The notes under the pieces are model-generated. The model was not told the origin of the DNA. It saw only the letters and a program-made list of their open reading frames with translations, and did no database searches. The position numbers were made by a program, and so were the translations under genes. A stretch of DNA of 64,000 nt, from the NCBI GenBank assembly GCA_964353855.1, contig CAYGWX010000007.1, forward strand, positions 1-64,000, in the 5' to 3' direction. Within the stretch, counting starts at the first letter, position 1. Each line of letters opens with the position of its first letter. Positions 15,624 to 23,398 of this stretch are shown here, piece by piece. The DNA is from CAYGWX01 sp964353855 [NCBI: uncultured bacterium]. Its GTDB lineage: Bacteria; Edwardsbacteria; CAYGWX01.

Positions 15624-17435
15624 TTATTTCCCAGATTCAACCGTGACAGTCCATTTACAATTGGCAGAACTAACCCGTAGAAAGTAGTTACCCTTGCCTG
15701 TGCGGAAATAACTTGATTGAGAACCTATGCCATCCATGCTGAAGTCGGCATCGGAGGCATCATTCTCTGGATTTTTACCATCCGCATAAGCATATACGGT
15801 TATACTTGAATATTTAGGTGAGTCGCTTTTGACGAAAACAGTTACTTTCCATGCATCTGTAGGAACAGAAAAGGTTTCTGTAGTTACATCGGCTGACCCC
15901 GTGAAAGTCTTTATTGGTTTACCTGTCCTCTCAACTCCTTCTGTGCGCTCCGTTGATGGTGAAGGTTCTGACCGTTTTGTTGATGGAGTTGATATTTCTG
16001 TTAAGTCTTCATATAATTCGCATCCGATTTCAAATTCATCTGCTACTTTGGGTAAATTGGCACTAAGGAATTCCTCGTTCCAGTTAATTTTCTTATATTT
16101 CTCTCTCGATAATGCAATTTTTGCAACCCAGTAATCTCTTATGACTCCGTAATCATCATAAAGCTTCTCGCAGACAAAATATCGAACATAATTTACTTCC
16201 TGATAATTTTTAAAGATAATCGGCGCCATTTTCCCAAAATCATAGAAGATAGCTATGGCAAGCAATTCATCATCCGACCTACCAGGTTTTATGTTTCGAT
16301 ACCAGCAAGCTATCGTTACTTCCCCCTGATCATTGATCGCAACTTCAGCTCTATTCTCTGGCGAGGCAGATGCAGCAAGTGCTATTTGTTTAATTTTTGT
16401 CGCTAATATATCCTTATACTCTTGTGTGATATTTGCGTTAAGAAGATATCCAATTTTATTGTTCGCTGTTTTAGCAATAATCCAATCCCCTTCGCCATCA
16501 AAAACTTCTATTTTATCTCCCCATCTTAACTGGGCGACTAAAGGATAATTATTCCCAGGGCCTTTTACTAAGTTTGAGGCTTTCTTCACCCAATATTCTT
16601 CTCCAGTTTGAGTTTTTACTTCTTCAAGTTTATTCTCATAAACTTTATTTCCTATTACCAAAAGCAGGGTCTCCGCCTCTTTCGACTTTTGATAGGACAA
16701 GGCTTTGTTTGCATTATCGGCAGCAGATTTTAAATCATTTTTCTCCAACTGTGTTTTTGCAGCAGAAAAATAATGATCGTAAGCTTCTTGAGGGATTCGG
16801 TTTGCGATTTCATTCATTTCTTTATAATGAGAGTCTTCCTTAAGTACTTTGTTAAATTCCTCGGTCGCCTTCTCATAGTTCTGAGATTCATATGCCTGAA
16901 GACCCTTTTTATAAGCAATATTGCTTGAAAGTGTTATTACTCTTTCATCTCCTGACTTTAAAGCGACAGCATTTTGAAGCTGTTTTTCAGCTTCGTTGCA
17001 ATTTCCCCCTTGCAACTGCTGTTGAGCCTCATTTAAGTAGTAAGTGAATCCTTCTTCCGTTGCCGTTTGTAACATTTTTTGTGCTTCGCTGTATTTACTA
17101 CTACTTTGGGTGACTTGTTTGAACTTTCCAATTGCAGTTATATAGTCTTTTTGATTATAAGCTATCATACCCTCATCATATTCTGAGGAGATGAAATGGC
17201 CTATGATAGGAAACATAAAACAAATAATAATAAAATTGAGGGCTCCGATTGTAATACCTGCGATTGCCAAACCTCGTCCTGTAAGTTCTTGCTTGCGTTT
17301 CTTAATCGCAGAGAGTGAAACAAATCCTAAGATAAGGCCAATCAGCCCGAGAAGCGGAATAAGACTGAAAATGAGGCTTAGTATCGCCATTCCGCTAGTT
17401 TTGGTCTTGCTTGCAGGAGTTACGTTTTGCTCCAT
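15624..17435 (-). CDS. DUF4190/TPR/SH3-domain membrane protein
   Basis: Of 603 residues, about 15-80 form a DUF4190-type pair of membrane helices (SGMAILSLIFSLIPLLGL, then LTGRGLAIAGITIGALNF). Helical TPR-like repeats follow (about 90-270, for example EGMIAYNQKDYITAIGKFKQV and KGLQAYESQNYEKATEEF). Next comes a bacterial SH3-like segment (about 285-335: KKASNLVKGPGNNYPLVAQLRWGD, in two parts, then WIIAKTANNKIGYL). A C-terminal beta-rich domain (about 490-600) begins TFTGSADVTTETFSVP. The SH3 and C-terminal domains suggest an extracytoplasmic binding role. Start ATG 17435 follows CAAGGAGGCAACC. The gene is AT-rich like its neighbours. Confidence 0.75.
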   Translation of the reverse strand: MEQNVTPASKTKTSGMAILSLIFSLIPLLGLIGLILGFVSLSAIKKRKQELTGRGLAIAGITIGALNFIIICFMFPIIGHFISSEYDEGMIAYNQKDYITAIGKFKQVTQSSSKYSEAQKMLQTATEEGFTYYLNEAQQQLQGGNCNEAEKQLQNAVALKSGDERVITLSSNIAYKKGLQAYESQNYEKATEEFNKVLKEDSHYKEMNEIANRIPQEAYDHYFSAAKTQLEKNDLKSAADNANKALSYQKSKEAETLLLVIGNKVYENKLEEVKTQTGEEYWVKKASNLVKGPGNNYPLVAQLRWGDKIEVFDGEGDWIIAKTANNKIGYLLNANITQEYKDILATKIKQIALAASASPENRAEVAINDQGEVTIACWYRNIKPGRSDDELLAIAIFYDFGKMAPIIFKNYQEVNYVRYFVCEKLYDDYGVIRDYWVAKIALSREKYKKINWNEEFLSANLPKVADEFEIGCELYEDLTEISTPSTKRSEPSPSTERTEGVERTGKPIKTFTGSADVTTETFSVPTDAWKVTVFVKSDSPKYSSITVYAYADGKNPENDASDADFSMDGIGSQSSYFRTGKGNYFLRVSSANCKWTVTVESGK

Positions 17436-17527
17436 GGTTGCCTCCTTGTAATGTGTATTACTCTATCTTCTACAGCTTAGCAATTGGGAGTTTGGATCGT
17501 TCATTTACTTATTCAGAGAGTCTCCAA

Positions 17528-18523
17528 TCACAGTCCAATGACCAAGACGTTATTATCACCATAGTTCGACACATAAACAAACTTCCCGTTTGGATGTGAG
17601 GTGATACACTCGGGTTGTGAACCCACCTCAGATATTCTTGCCACCTCTGTGTTATCCGAAGTTTGAATAACCCGCACGTCGCGGTCAACAGCTGCATACA
17701 GATACTTGCCATCAGGTAGAAAAGCTATCCCTCTAACTCCGACGGGAATTGTATTGGCGACTTTGTTGTCCCCGGTGCTGATAACCGATATCTTACTGTC
17801 ACCTCCCACATAAACATAATTCCCATTGGGTGCTGAAGCAATACTTCGGATGTCGCCGCCGACAGGGGTATTTGCAACGACAGTATTATCAGAAGTCCTT
17901 ATGACCGAAACTCCTCCACCATTTTTATAAGTTGAAACATAAGCGTAATTCCCATTGGGATGCATGGTTATGAGTCCCGAATAATAGCCCGTAGGTAGCG
18001 GGATGGTAGAGATGACCGTATTATCAGATGTTCGTATTACCAATACACTGTCCGATGATGACGCATAGACATAACTGCCATTAGGGTGGGCAGCTATTCC
18101 GTGGACGGTTCTGTTTAAGATTCCCAAGGAGACTGTATCGGATACCGTGTTGTCTGAGGTACGGATGACCAAAATCTCATAGCCGTTATTAGTTATTACA
18201 TAAACGTAATTCCCATTGGGCAAGACTGTAATATGGTAAGGGGAAAATCCGACTGGAATCGTTGCGACGACGGCGTTGTCAGTAGTGCGGATGACGGAAA
18301 CGTTGTCGTCTTGGGTGTTCACCACATAAACATACTCTCCATTAGGTAGGGCTGCGATTCCGTGAGGTCCTCTCCCGGCAGGTATGGTCGCTACGACACG
18401 GTTTGGGACCGATGATTGAATGCCCTCTAATGGGTTATCAAATTTGTGTGAGCAAGATAAGGTTAAGGCAATGAACAAAAGAGAAACTACACTTGTAACG
18501 ATTAGACGCGGCATTGGATTCAT
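17528..18523 (-). CDS. YVTN-type beta-propeller lipoprotein
   Basis: The N-terminus is a lipoprotein signal peptide, with the lipobox LTLSC near residue 24 after a hydrophobic stretch. The rest of the 331 residues is about seven blades of roughly 42 residues with the family pattern V..IP.G..P.GIA..PNG.YVYV.N..D..VSVI.TSDN.V, for example HGIAALPNGEYVYVVNTQDD and ECITSHPNGKFVYVSNYGDN. Such propellers (YncE, surface-layer repeats) are binding or scaffold proteins on the cell surface. The gene follows the coiled-coil envelope gene by 10 bp and is probably co-transcribed with it. Confidence 0.85.
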   Translation of the reverse strand: MNPMPRLIVTSVVSLLFIALTLSCSHKFDNPLEGIQSSVPNRVVATIPAGRGPHGIAALPNGEYVYVVNTQDDNVSVIRTTDNAVVATIPVGFSPYHITVLPNGNYVYVITNNGYEILVIRTSDNTVSDTVSLGILNRTVHGIAAHPNGSYVYASSSDSVLVIRTSDNTVISTIPLPTGYYSGLITMHPNGNYAYVSTYKNGGGVSVIRTSDNTVVANTPVGGDIRSIASAPNGNYVYVGGDSKISVISTGDNKVANTIPVGVRGIAFLPDGKYLYAAVDRDVRVIQTSDNTEVARISEVGSQPECITSHPNGKFVYVSNYGDNNVLVIGL

Positions 18524-18533
18524 CTATATTGGC

Positions 18534-19457
18534 TCAAAATCGTTTGACTAGATAGATGCTTGGCGTAAAGCGACCGTTTCGCGGTATGATGGCCATGCCT
18601 AAATGCGTATTGGGTAAATTAGCCTCGCTTATTTCATTTCCGTGATGGATGGAGCTCCAAAAGAATACTCCGGACGTTGCGATACAAACTGCTGTAGCTC
18701 CGATAAATATATTGGCCATCAGGTCTGCATTCTTTACTTCTTTTTTGTAGGTGTTCATCGAGTCTATATTGGTTGCAGTTTTATACTTTTTATAGGAATT
18801 ATCTGCTTGGTGCTCCATGGCGAAAATGCCGTATCCTGAGCCTGCTCCAAGTGCTAAAGATACCCAGGCCCAATTCCGACGAGCCTTCTTCGGGTCGCTC
18901 GGCAGCAAGTCGGTCAAAACATCTGATTGCTGTGTGTATGCCTCTCTATAGACTGTGCGTTCTTGATCCGATTTGGCCTCTGCAAGCTTCCTGTTTAGCC
19001 TTTCGGTTTCCTGAAGGGCTCTATCGAGCTTTGCTTTTACCTCTTCTAATTCTTTGGCCTTTTTTCGGTCGTCTCGGATTTTGCCTATCTCCTCAGCCAC
19101 TTTCTGCGGGTCGGTCTCTATTTTAGCTGTCAGCTTATACTGTTTCCCGTTCCAGTCTTCGCCTAAGATGGAAGTTTTTACAACGCCAGCGGTGAGCACA
19201 ATAATCTGGTCTTTTGTAAGCTGATATTTATTAACCTCAGTATAGCTCTCAAGGTATGTCCCTAACTCTTCCAAAAGCTCTCTTTTTGCCTGCTCTAAGG
19301 CGATTGCCCGGCTTGTTAGCTTACTATCGGCCTCCCCGGCTTCATACGTATAGCTGCGTACGAAAGTCTTTAATTCAGCCTTTGCTTGTTGGGCTGCTAT
19401 AAAGCCTGATAGAATTAGCACAGGAAGTAATGTTTGTTTCTTTATTTTTTTTCTCAT
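18534..19457 (-). CDS. Secreted or membrane-anchored coiled-coil protein of unknown function
   Basis: I use the ATG at 19457, which gives 307 residues beginning with a signal peptide (MRKKIKKQTLLPVLILSGF then AAQQAKA, cleavage near residue 27). The frame extends to 19583 but those 42 residues lack any signal. A small domain follows (about 28-115, KTFVRSYTYEAGEADSKLTS, the start of a LPP20/DUF-type envelope fold). Next are a coiled coil (about 118-165, KAKELEEVKAKLDRALQETE), then two hydrophobic segments near 195-210 and 240-265. The product may be periplasmic and anchored by these helices. It leads a low-GC gene pair with the beta-propeller lipoprotein. Confidence 0.65.
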   Translation of the reverse strand: MRKKIKKQTLLPVLILSGFIAAQQAKAELKTFVRSYTYEAGEADSKLTSRAIALEQAKRELLEELGTYLESYTEVNKYQLTKDQIIVLTAGVVKTSILGEDWNGKQYKLTAKIETDPQKVAEEIGKIRDDRKKAKELEEVKAKLDRALQETERLNRKLAEAKSDQERTVYREAYTQQSDVLTDLLPSDPKKARRNWAWVSLALGAGSGYGIFAMEHQADNSYKKYKTATNIDSMNTYKKEVKNADLMANIFIGATAVCIATSGVFFWSSIHHGNEISEANLPNTHLGMAIIPRNGRFTPSIYLVKRF

Positions 19458-19598
19458 CTTTATTCTAAAGTGCAGTTTTCCGTCAGAGCAATTTGAGGGC
19501 GATGGTAGGCAAGACTCATTGGGCTGGGGTGTTCTTGCATCACAACCTCCATACTTTGGTGTTAGCTGGTTAGGTTGCTTCAAGAATGTTGGTAAGTA

Positions 19599-19628
19599 AT
19601 CTTACTATTTTCCATATTGCCTTGTCAA
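19599..19628 (-). promoter_or_regulatory. Promoter of the coiled-coil/beta-propeller genes
   Basis: On the minus strand TTGACA (19623-19628), an 18-bp spacer and TAAGAT (19599-19604). Confidence 0.6.
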
Positions 19629-19664
19629 GAGCATAAATGAAAATGGGCCGTTAATAACATCCTC

Positions 19665-19694
19665 TTGACTTTTTCCAGTATTTTAGCCTATAAT
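19665..19694 (+). promoter_or_regulatory. Promoter of the broken gene copy (copy A)
   Basis: TTGACT (19665-19670), an 18-bp spacer and a perfect TATAAT (19689-19694). It matches the layout of the copy B promoter at 20688-20717, including the T-run after the -35 box. Confidence 0.75.
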
Positions 19695-19769
19695 GTATAT
19701 ATCCGTTTACACCTGGTTACTTCTATCTTCCCTCATTTCAAGTCCTTATCTCAAATCAAGAGGTGACTC

Positions 19770-20027
19770 ATGCCCAAGCTTGATCATCCGTTTCATGGCA
19801 AAAGGGCTTCTGGCCGGTTCGGGGATATGCTGGTCTATGGCTCGTGTCGGAGCGAAGCGTAGATCCCGATTTATCGGGAGAGGGGGATTCCTTATGTAAG
19901 GATTTATCGCAAGCCGAAGATGAAGGAGTCGGCCCGGCTGAGGAGGCTGAATGACCTCTTCCGTCAGCAGACCAGGAGGTGGGCGGCTCTGCCGGATAGG
20001 GCGTGGGTGGCCTGGAAGGTTCGGATT
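19770..20027 (+). pseudogene. Truncated, interrupted paralogue (copy A) of the 20793-21428 gene
   Basis: The first 25 codons match copy B almost exactly (MPKLDHPFHGK then ASGRFGDMLVYGS). Copy A then carries about 36 bp absent from B (about 19845-19880). The insert has a perfect palindrome TCCCGATTTATCGGGA and introduces a TAG at 19860-19862. After the insert the homology resumes (GIPYVRIYRKPKMKESARLR, then NDLFRQQTRRW) and ends near 20027. At that point the antitoxin gene of a RelE/Phd module begins on the other strand. Copy A is therefore both interrupted and cut off. Its promoter and leader are intact, so it may still be transcribed. Confidence 0.85.
19864..19879. repeat. Small palindrome within the copy A insertion
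   Basis: TCCCGATTTATCGGGA, a 16-bp palindrome apart from its centre. It is the same core as the right-hand hairpin of the element at 63696-63754 and is absent from the intact paralogue. Confidence 0.75.
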
Positions 20028-20034
20028 TCCCTTT

Positions 20035-20310
20035 TCACTCGGCGCGTGCGGTGGGTTTCAGTCCTAACCGCTTGCGCACTTCGCGGCTGGTGAGTCCTCC
20101 CTCCCTCTTCTGCCTTGCCCGCGACCTCTCGATCAGGGCCAGGAACCCCGGATGGGTGGAGAGCCTCACGGTCTCCCAGTCTGCGTTTTGGATTGGCACG
20201 AGCGCGGCTACGGGTTTCCCCCTCTCGGTGAGGATGACCGAGCTTTTATTGAGCCTTTGGGCGTATTTTGCCAGCGGGTCCACGGCTTTGGCCATCTCTA
20301 ACGTCTTCAT
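20035..20310 (-). CDS. Phd/YefM-type antitoxin
   Basis: The 91-residue protein follows the Phd/YefM plan. An N-terminal DNA-binding part (AVDPLAKYAQRLNKSSVILTERGKPVAALVPI, in two parts, about 9-40) contains the T-E/K-R/N-GKPVA-V/L motif, and a charged C-terminal tail binds the toxin. It lies downstream of the toxin gene and overlaps it by four bases, the reverse of the usual Phd-first order. It would neutralise the toxin and repress the shared promoter with it. The 3' end abuts the point where copy A homology stops. Confidence 0.85.
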   Translation of the reverse strand: MKTLEMAKAVDPLAKYAQRLNKSSVILTERGKPVAALVPIQNADWETVRLSTHPGFLALIERSRARQKREGGLTSREVRKRLGLKPTARAE

Positions 20311-20606
20311 AAGGGGATCACCTCCTTTCCGATCAGGACCCGGTTCCGCTCCTTGATTCCTATGGCGCGAATCAGGACTGCGGGCACCGGCTTTTCTTCC
20401 ACGTCATAATATACGCGCAGGGAGCCGATGCGCAGCTCCCAGGGGGCCAGGGGGTTGGGTCTCATCGGCTTGCGGTTTCTGGTCTCCACTCGCGGCTGAT
20501 GGGCGAGCCTCCGGTCCACGGCGTTCAGCACCACGGCCTGTTGTTGCGCCGTCAGGGTCCGGAGATGCTCAAAAGCTTCCGGAGAATACTCGATGCGATA
20601 GCTCAA
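20307..20606 (-). CDS. RelE/ParE-superfamily toxin
   Basis: The 99-residue product has the RelE/ParE layout: YRIEYSPEAFEHLRTLTAQQQ (strand, helix; split as YRIEYSPEAFEHL and RTLTAQQQ), then NPLAPWELRIGSLRVYYDVEE, the W-E-L-R-x-G-x-x-R-V-x-Y core of the family, and an AIGIKERNRVLIGKE ending. Most members cleave ribosome-bound mRNA; some poison gyrase, and the sequence does not decide between them. The TTG start at 20606 has no clear ribosome site. The toxin is first in the operon. Confidence 0.85.
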   Translation of the reverse strand: MSYRIEYSPEAFEHLRTLTAQQQAVVLNAVDRRLAHQPRVETRNRKPMRPNPLAPWELRIGSLRVYYDVEEKPVPAVLIRAIGIKERNRVLIGKEVIPL

Positions 20607-20607
20607 A

Positions 20608-20631
20608 GGAATGCTTCACGGAATGCCTTCT
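20608..20631. promoter_or_regulatory. Possible operator: two direct 12-bp repeats before the toxin gene
   Basis: GGAATGCTTCAC and GGAATGCCTTCT lie side by side at 20608-20619 and 20620-20631, between the toxin start and its -10 box. Repeats in this position are typical binding sites for an autoregulating toxin-antitoxin complex. Confidence 0.45.
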
Positions 20632-20642
20632 GCCACGGTCAT

Positions 20643-20671
20643 ATTATAACAGGTTTTTCTTCTTTTGTCAA
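20643..20671 (-). promoter_or_regulatory. Promoter of the RelE/Phd module
   Basis: The minus strand has TTGACA (20666-20671), a 17-bp spacer and TATAAT (20643-20648), a full consensus. It lies almost back to back with the copy B promoter. Confidence 0.8.
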
Positions 20672-20687
20672 AGGACAATTCCTGTTC

Positions 20688-20717
20688 TTGACTTTTTTCC
20701 GCGCTTTGCCTTATACT
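20688..20717 (+). promoter_or_regulatory. Promoter of the intact copy (copy B)
   Basis: TTGACT (20688-20693), an 18-bp spacer and TATACT (20712-20717). The following leader shares CATTTCAAGTCC and TATCTCAAAT with copy A. Confidence 0.75.
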
Positions 20718-20792
20718 GCATATATCCGTTTACTCGCAATTCTCCTTAACTTTCCTCATTTCAAGTCCCTATCTCAAATTAGGAGTTAATAA

Positions 20793-21428
20793 ATGCCCAA
20801 GCTTGATCATCCTTTTCATGGCAAAAAGGCTTCTGGCCGGTTCGGGGATATGCTGGTTTATGGCTCCTGGAGGGGGATTCCTTATGTAAGGATTTACCGC
20901 AAGCCGAAGATGAAAGAATCGGCCCGGCTGAGGAGGCTGAATGACCTCTTCCGCCAGCAGACCCGGCGCTGGGCGAAGCTGTCCGAGAAAGAGAGGCTGG
21001 CTTGGTCCGCGTTCACGGCTTTGCTCGGGGCTAAGGGTACTCCCCTTTCTGTATTTACGAAGTACTCCACTCTGGCTCTGGATGCGGGTTTCCAAGAGCC
21101 TGTCTTTCCTCCCCGGATGAGGAAGTATGACCCGCCGCGGCTCAAGCTTGGTCCGGACAAGAAGTTCAAGGCTTTGGTCCTTTCCTGGAGTTTCCCGGAT
21201 CTCCCGGATAACTCTCTGGCGGATATCTACTTTTGCTCTTCCAAGGCTTCCCATAATCCTGATGCTCACCGGCATCACCACTTAGCCTTTATTCCGGCGA
21301 AAGAGCGCCATTTCGTTCTCGGGGACCCGAAGCTTGATCTGCGTTATTCTTTCCGGGTACGGTTTATCCTTCCCGACTCGAATCATTCCCCGTTCTCAGC
21401 CGCTTCTTTGGTTTTCGAGGGGTTTTAG
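20793..21428 (+). CDS. Unrecognised protein, intact copy (copy B) of a tandem duplication
   Basis: The 211 residues begin MPKLDHPFHGKKASGRFGDM. A region of form YGSWRGIPYVRIYRKPK...ARLRRLNDLFRQQTRRWAKLS with LAWSAF follows (residues 27-75). This recalls phage-like and FCB-group hypothetical proteins with the pattern G..V..W.G..YVR..P...(T)...Q...R..F....W..L....R.AW (DUF6266-like), but I do not claim membership. The remainder (about 110-211) is beta-rich with no signal peptide. An AGGAG site precedes the ATG. A truncated sister gene lies 1 kb upstream with the same promoter and leader, and a toxin-antitoxin module separates them. Confidence 0.7.
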   Translation: MPKLDHPFHGKKASGRFGDMLVYGSWRGIPYVRIYRKPKMKESARLRRLNDLFRQQTRRWAKLSEKERLAWSAFTALLGAKGTPLSVFTKYSTLALDAGFQEPVFPPRMRKYDPPRLKLGPDKKFKALVLSWSFPDLPDNSLADIYFCSSKASHNPDAHRHHHLAFIPAKERHFVLGDPKLDLRYSFRVRFILPDSNHSPFSAASLVFEGF

Positions 21429-21467
21429 GTCTGTTTTTAAGCCATCCTGATATCCCCCTGAACGGCT

Positions 21468-21494
21468 AATCCCCCTTTAGGGGGATTGCTTTGT
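21468..21494 (+). terminator. Terminator of copy B
   Basis: AATCCCCC/GGGGGATT around TTTA at 21468-21487, followed by GCTTTGT. The T-tract is short. Confidence 0.55.
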
Positions 21495-21510
21495 GGCCGT
21501 GCAGGACGAG

Positions 21511-21620
21511 CAGGAAGGTGACAGGAAGGGAACAGGGAGGGATCAGGAAGGGATCAGGAAGGGAACAGGGAGGGTTGTGGGCGTGAACTGGGCGTCCAAT
21601 GGGGGCGCAGCGGGCGTCCG
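21511..21620. repeat. Tandem array of ten 11-bp units
   Basis: Six units of form CAGGRAGGGAT/A run from 21511 to 21576. Four diverged units (GTGGGCGTGAA, CTGGGCGTCCA, ATGGGGGCGCA, GCGGGCGTCCG) continue in the same 11-bp phase to 21620. The GG(G) core stays at the same position in every unit. In reverse complement the regular units read GTTCCCTTCCT, sharing the GTTCCC head of the other arrays. It lies between the copy B terminator and the next promoter. Confidence 0.85.
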
Positions 21621-21691
21621 AATCCGGTTCAAACTTACCGCATGCCTCCTTTTTTCTTCCTCCCCTCCTCTGGCATCTAAGGGTTGATTTC

Positions 21692-21700
21692 TGGTATAAT
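21692..21700 (+). promoter_or_regulatory. Extended -10 promoter, leaderless start for the GT-C gene
   Basis: TGGTATAAT, an extended -10 box, with TATAAT at 21695-21700. Ten bases separate it from the ATG at 21711, leaving a leader of at most a few bases and no ribosome site. No good -35 box is visible. Confidence 0.6.
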
Positions 21701-21710
21701 TTCCCCTGCA

Positions 21711-23174
21711 ATGACCAAGCACCTGCCGGTTTTCTTCCTCGTCCTGGCCTTCCTGGCCCTGGGGGCCGCGCTGATTGCGACCACCCCGGGGTTCGTGGAG
21801 ATGGATGAGGTCTGCCATTACCTTCAGGCCCGGTATGCGCCCCAGCACCCGTTCCTTTTCGCTTCCATCTGGGCCCGTCCCCTGTTCGTCATCCTATACA
21901 CCCTTCCCGCCCAGCTGCCCTTCTACCTGACCCGGGTCTTCAGCCTGCTCATCGCCGCGCTCATCGGGCTTCAGGCCTATCGAATGGCCCGGATGCGGGA
22001 CATCCCCTGGCCTTCAATGGCTTTCCTGTTCACTGCGGCTCAGCCGCTTTTCATCCAGCAGTCCTATACTGTGATGACCGAGCTTTGCCTGGGCCTGCTC
22101 CTGGTCCTGGGATTGATGCACTGGGAGAACCGGCACAGGAACCTCTCCTGCCTTTTCATCTCCCTGACGCCGCTCACCCGTCCGGAGGGCTTCTTTCTCG
22201 GGCCCCTCTGGTTCTTCCTGGTCTGGTTCGACCGAAGCTCAAAGGTCACGGCCAAGCTGAAGCGGACCGGGCTTCTCCTCTTCGGCCTGGTTCTCTGGGC
22301 CTTTTTAAGCTGGCTCGGCACAGGAAACCCGCTCTGGTTCGTTCAGAACTTCCCCTGGGGCTACCACGGACGCTGGGGAAGCGCCACCCTGCTGGATTTC
22401 GTGCTCAGGCTTCCCAGGTTCGCCTCCCCTTCCATCCTCATCCTCGCCTTGCTCGGGGTCTTCGTCATCCGCCGTTACCGCCTGGGCCTGGCTTACTTTC
22501 TCTCCCTGTTCATCCTCGTCCTCCACTCTCTGCTCTGGTCAGGAGGTTACTTCGGCTCAGCCGGCTACCTGCGTTATCTCGTCCCCATCTCCCCTCTTCT
22601 CGGGCTTTGCGCCGCCGGGGGGTTTTCTGCGCTAATGGCAGGCTCCCGCCGCCTGGGATACTTGCTGACCCGACGCACGTCCGGGCTCTGGGCTCCAGCC
22701 ACCGGGTTAATCGTCCTCGTTCTCTCAGCCTGGACTTATTCCCTTCATTTGCGAACCCATCCCATCCCGGTTCCCCAGGAGCGCCCGGAGGCCCAGGTCT
22801 ACCGCGAGATACAGGCTTATTTCAACGCTCGACCCTTGGACCCCTTGGCCCCTCGGCCCCTGATTTTCTGCTCGGACTTCCACTTCAACTTTCTCACCCA
22901 CCGGGACCCCTGGGATATGGGCATGAGCAACAGGGAGTATTTGAGGTTCATCAAGAACGACCAGCTCATGCTTCCGGAGCTGCTCAAGGCCCTGCCTTCA
23001 GGATCCTATGTGCTCTACGACCGGGACTGGATGGGAAACTACTCCGGGCTCACGGAAAACGAGCTTCAAGGCCTGGGCTACGAGCCTGTCCCGGACCAGC
23101 CCCTGGGCGAGGTCGGAAACGGCAACGTCATCCATCTCTTCCGCAAGCCCCTGCCCTCTCAGGCCAGCAACTGA
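21711..23174 (+). CDS. GT-C fold membrane glycosyltransferase (ArnT/PMT-like, GT39 type)
   Basis: The 487-residue protein has about ten to eleven membrane helices. After the first helix comes a short loop with FVEMDEVCHYLQARY, the position of the catalytic acidic (D/E-x-E/D) motif in polyprenyl-phosphate-dependent GT-C enzymes. RPEGFFLGPLWFF near residue 155 is another family feature. The last 120 residues form a soluble, extracytoplasmic domain. By family it would move a sugar from a lipid-phosphate donor to a protein or lipid at the outer side of the inner membrane. I chose the ATG at 21711 over an upstream ATT-rich frame because the -10 box lies just before it. Substrate unknown. Confidence 0.8.
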   Translation: MTKHLPVFFLVLAFLALGAALIATTPGFVEMDEVCHYLQARYAPQHPFLFASIWARPLFVILYTLPAQLPFYLTRVFSLLIAALIGLQAYRMARMRDIPWPSMAFLFTAAQPLFIQQSYTVMTELCLGLLLVLGLMHWENRHRNLSCLFISLTPLTRPEGFFLGPLWFFLVWFDRSSKVTAKLKRTGLLLFGLVLWAFLSWLGTGNPLWFVQNFPWGYHGRWGSATLLDFVLRLPRFASPSILILALLGVFVIRRYRLGLAYFLSLFILVLHSLLWSGGYFGSAGYLRYLVPISPLLGLCAAGGFSALMAGSRRLGYLLTRRTSGLWAPATGLIVLVLSAWTYSLHLRTHPIPVPQERPEAQVYREIQAYFNARPLDPLAPRPLIFCSDFHFNFLTHRDPWDMGMSNREYLRFIKNDQLMLPELLKALPSGSYVLYDRDWMGNYSGLTENELQGLGYEPVPDQPLGEVGNGNVIHLFRKPLPSQASN

Positions 23175-23312
23175 GCCCTCTTTCTTATCCCTTTTGATAC
23201 AAGGATATATCCCGCCTGATATCCAAAAGACACCATCTTGGTCGGACCGAGACCATCAGCGTTCCCATAACTCACTGGAATCGCATCGCTTGTCGCTTTA
23301 GTCGTTTTCCTC

Positions 23313-23341
23313 TTGATTTTGGCCCGTGGTTTGCTTATGAT
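23313..23341 (+). promoter_or_regulatory. Promoter of the 23399 sorting-domain gene
   Basis: TTGATT (23313-23318), a 17-bp spacer and TATGAT (23336-23341), 58 bp before the start codon. Confidence 0.6.
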
Positions 23342-23398
23342 ATTCATGATGAACGTGTAGCCATTATCCGCTTTAACCTTTCCCCAAGGAGGTGCCTT

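Larger units (their letters stand above)
19458..19769. other. Intergenic region with divergent promoters
   Basis: No gene is supported in these 312 bp. A minus-strand promoter (19599-19628) serves the envelope gene to the left. A plus-strand promoter (19665-19694) reads into the broken gene copy to the right. The stretch ending near 19760 (CATTTCAAGTCCTTATCTCA) is nearly identical to the leader of the intact copy at 20757-20776. Confidence 0.65.

Noticed and set aside
19457-19583. N-terminal extension of the coiled-coil envelope protein
   Set aside because: The 42 extra residues are polar and Pro/Cys-rich, would bury the signal peptide, and lie close to the predicted promoter.
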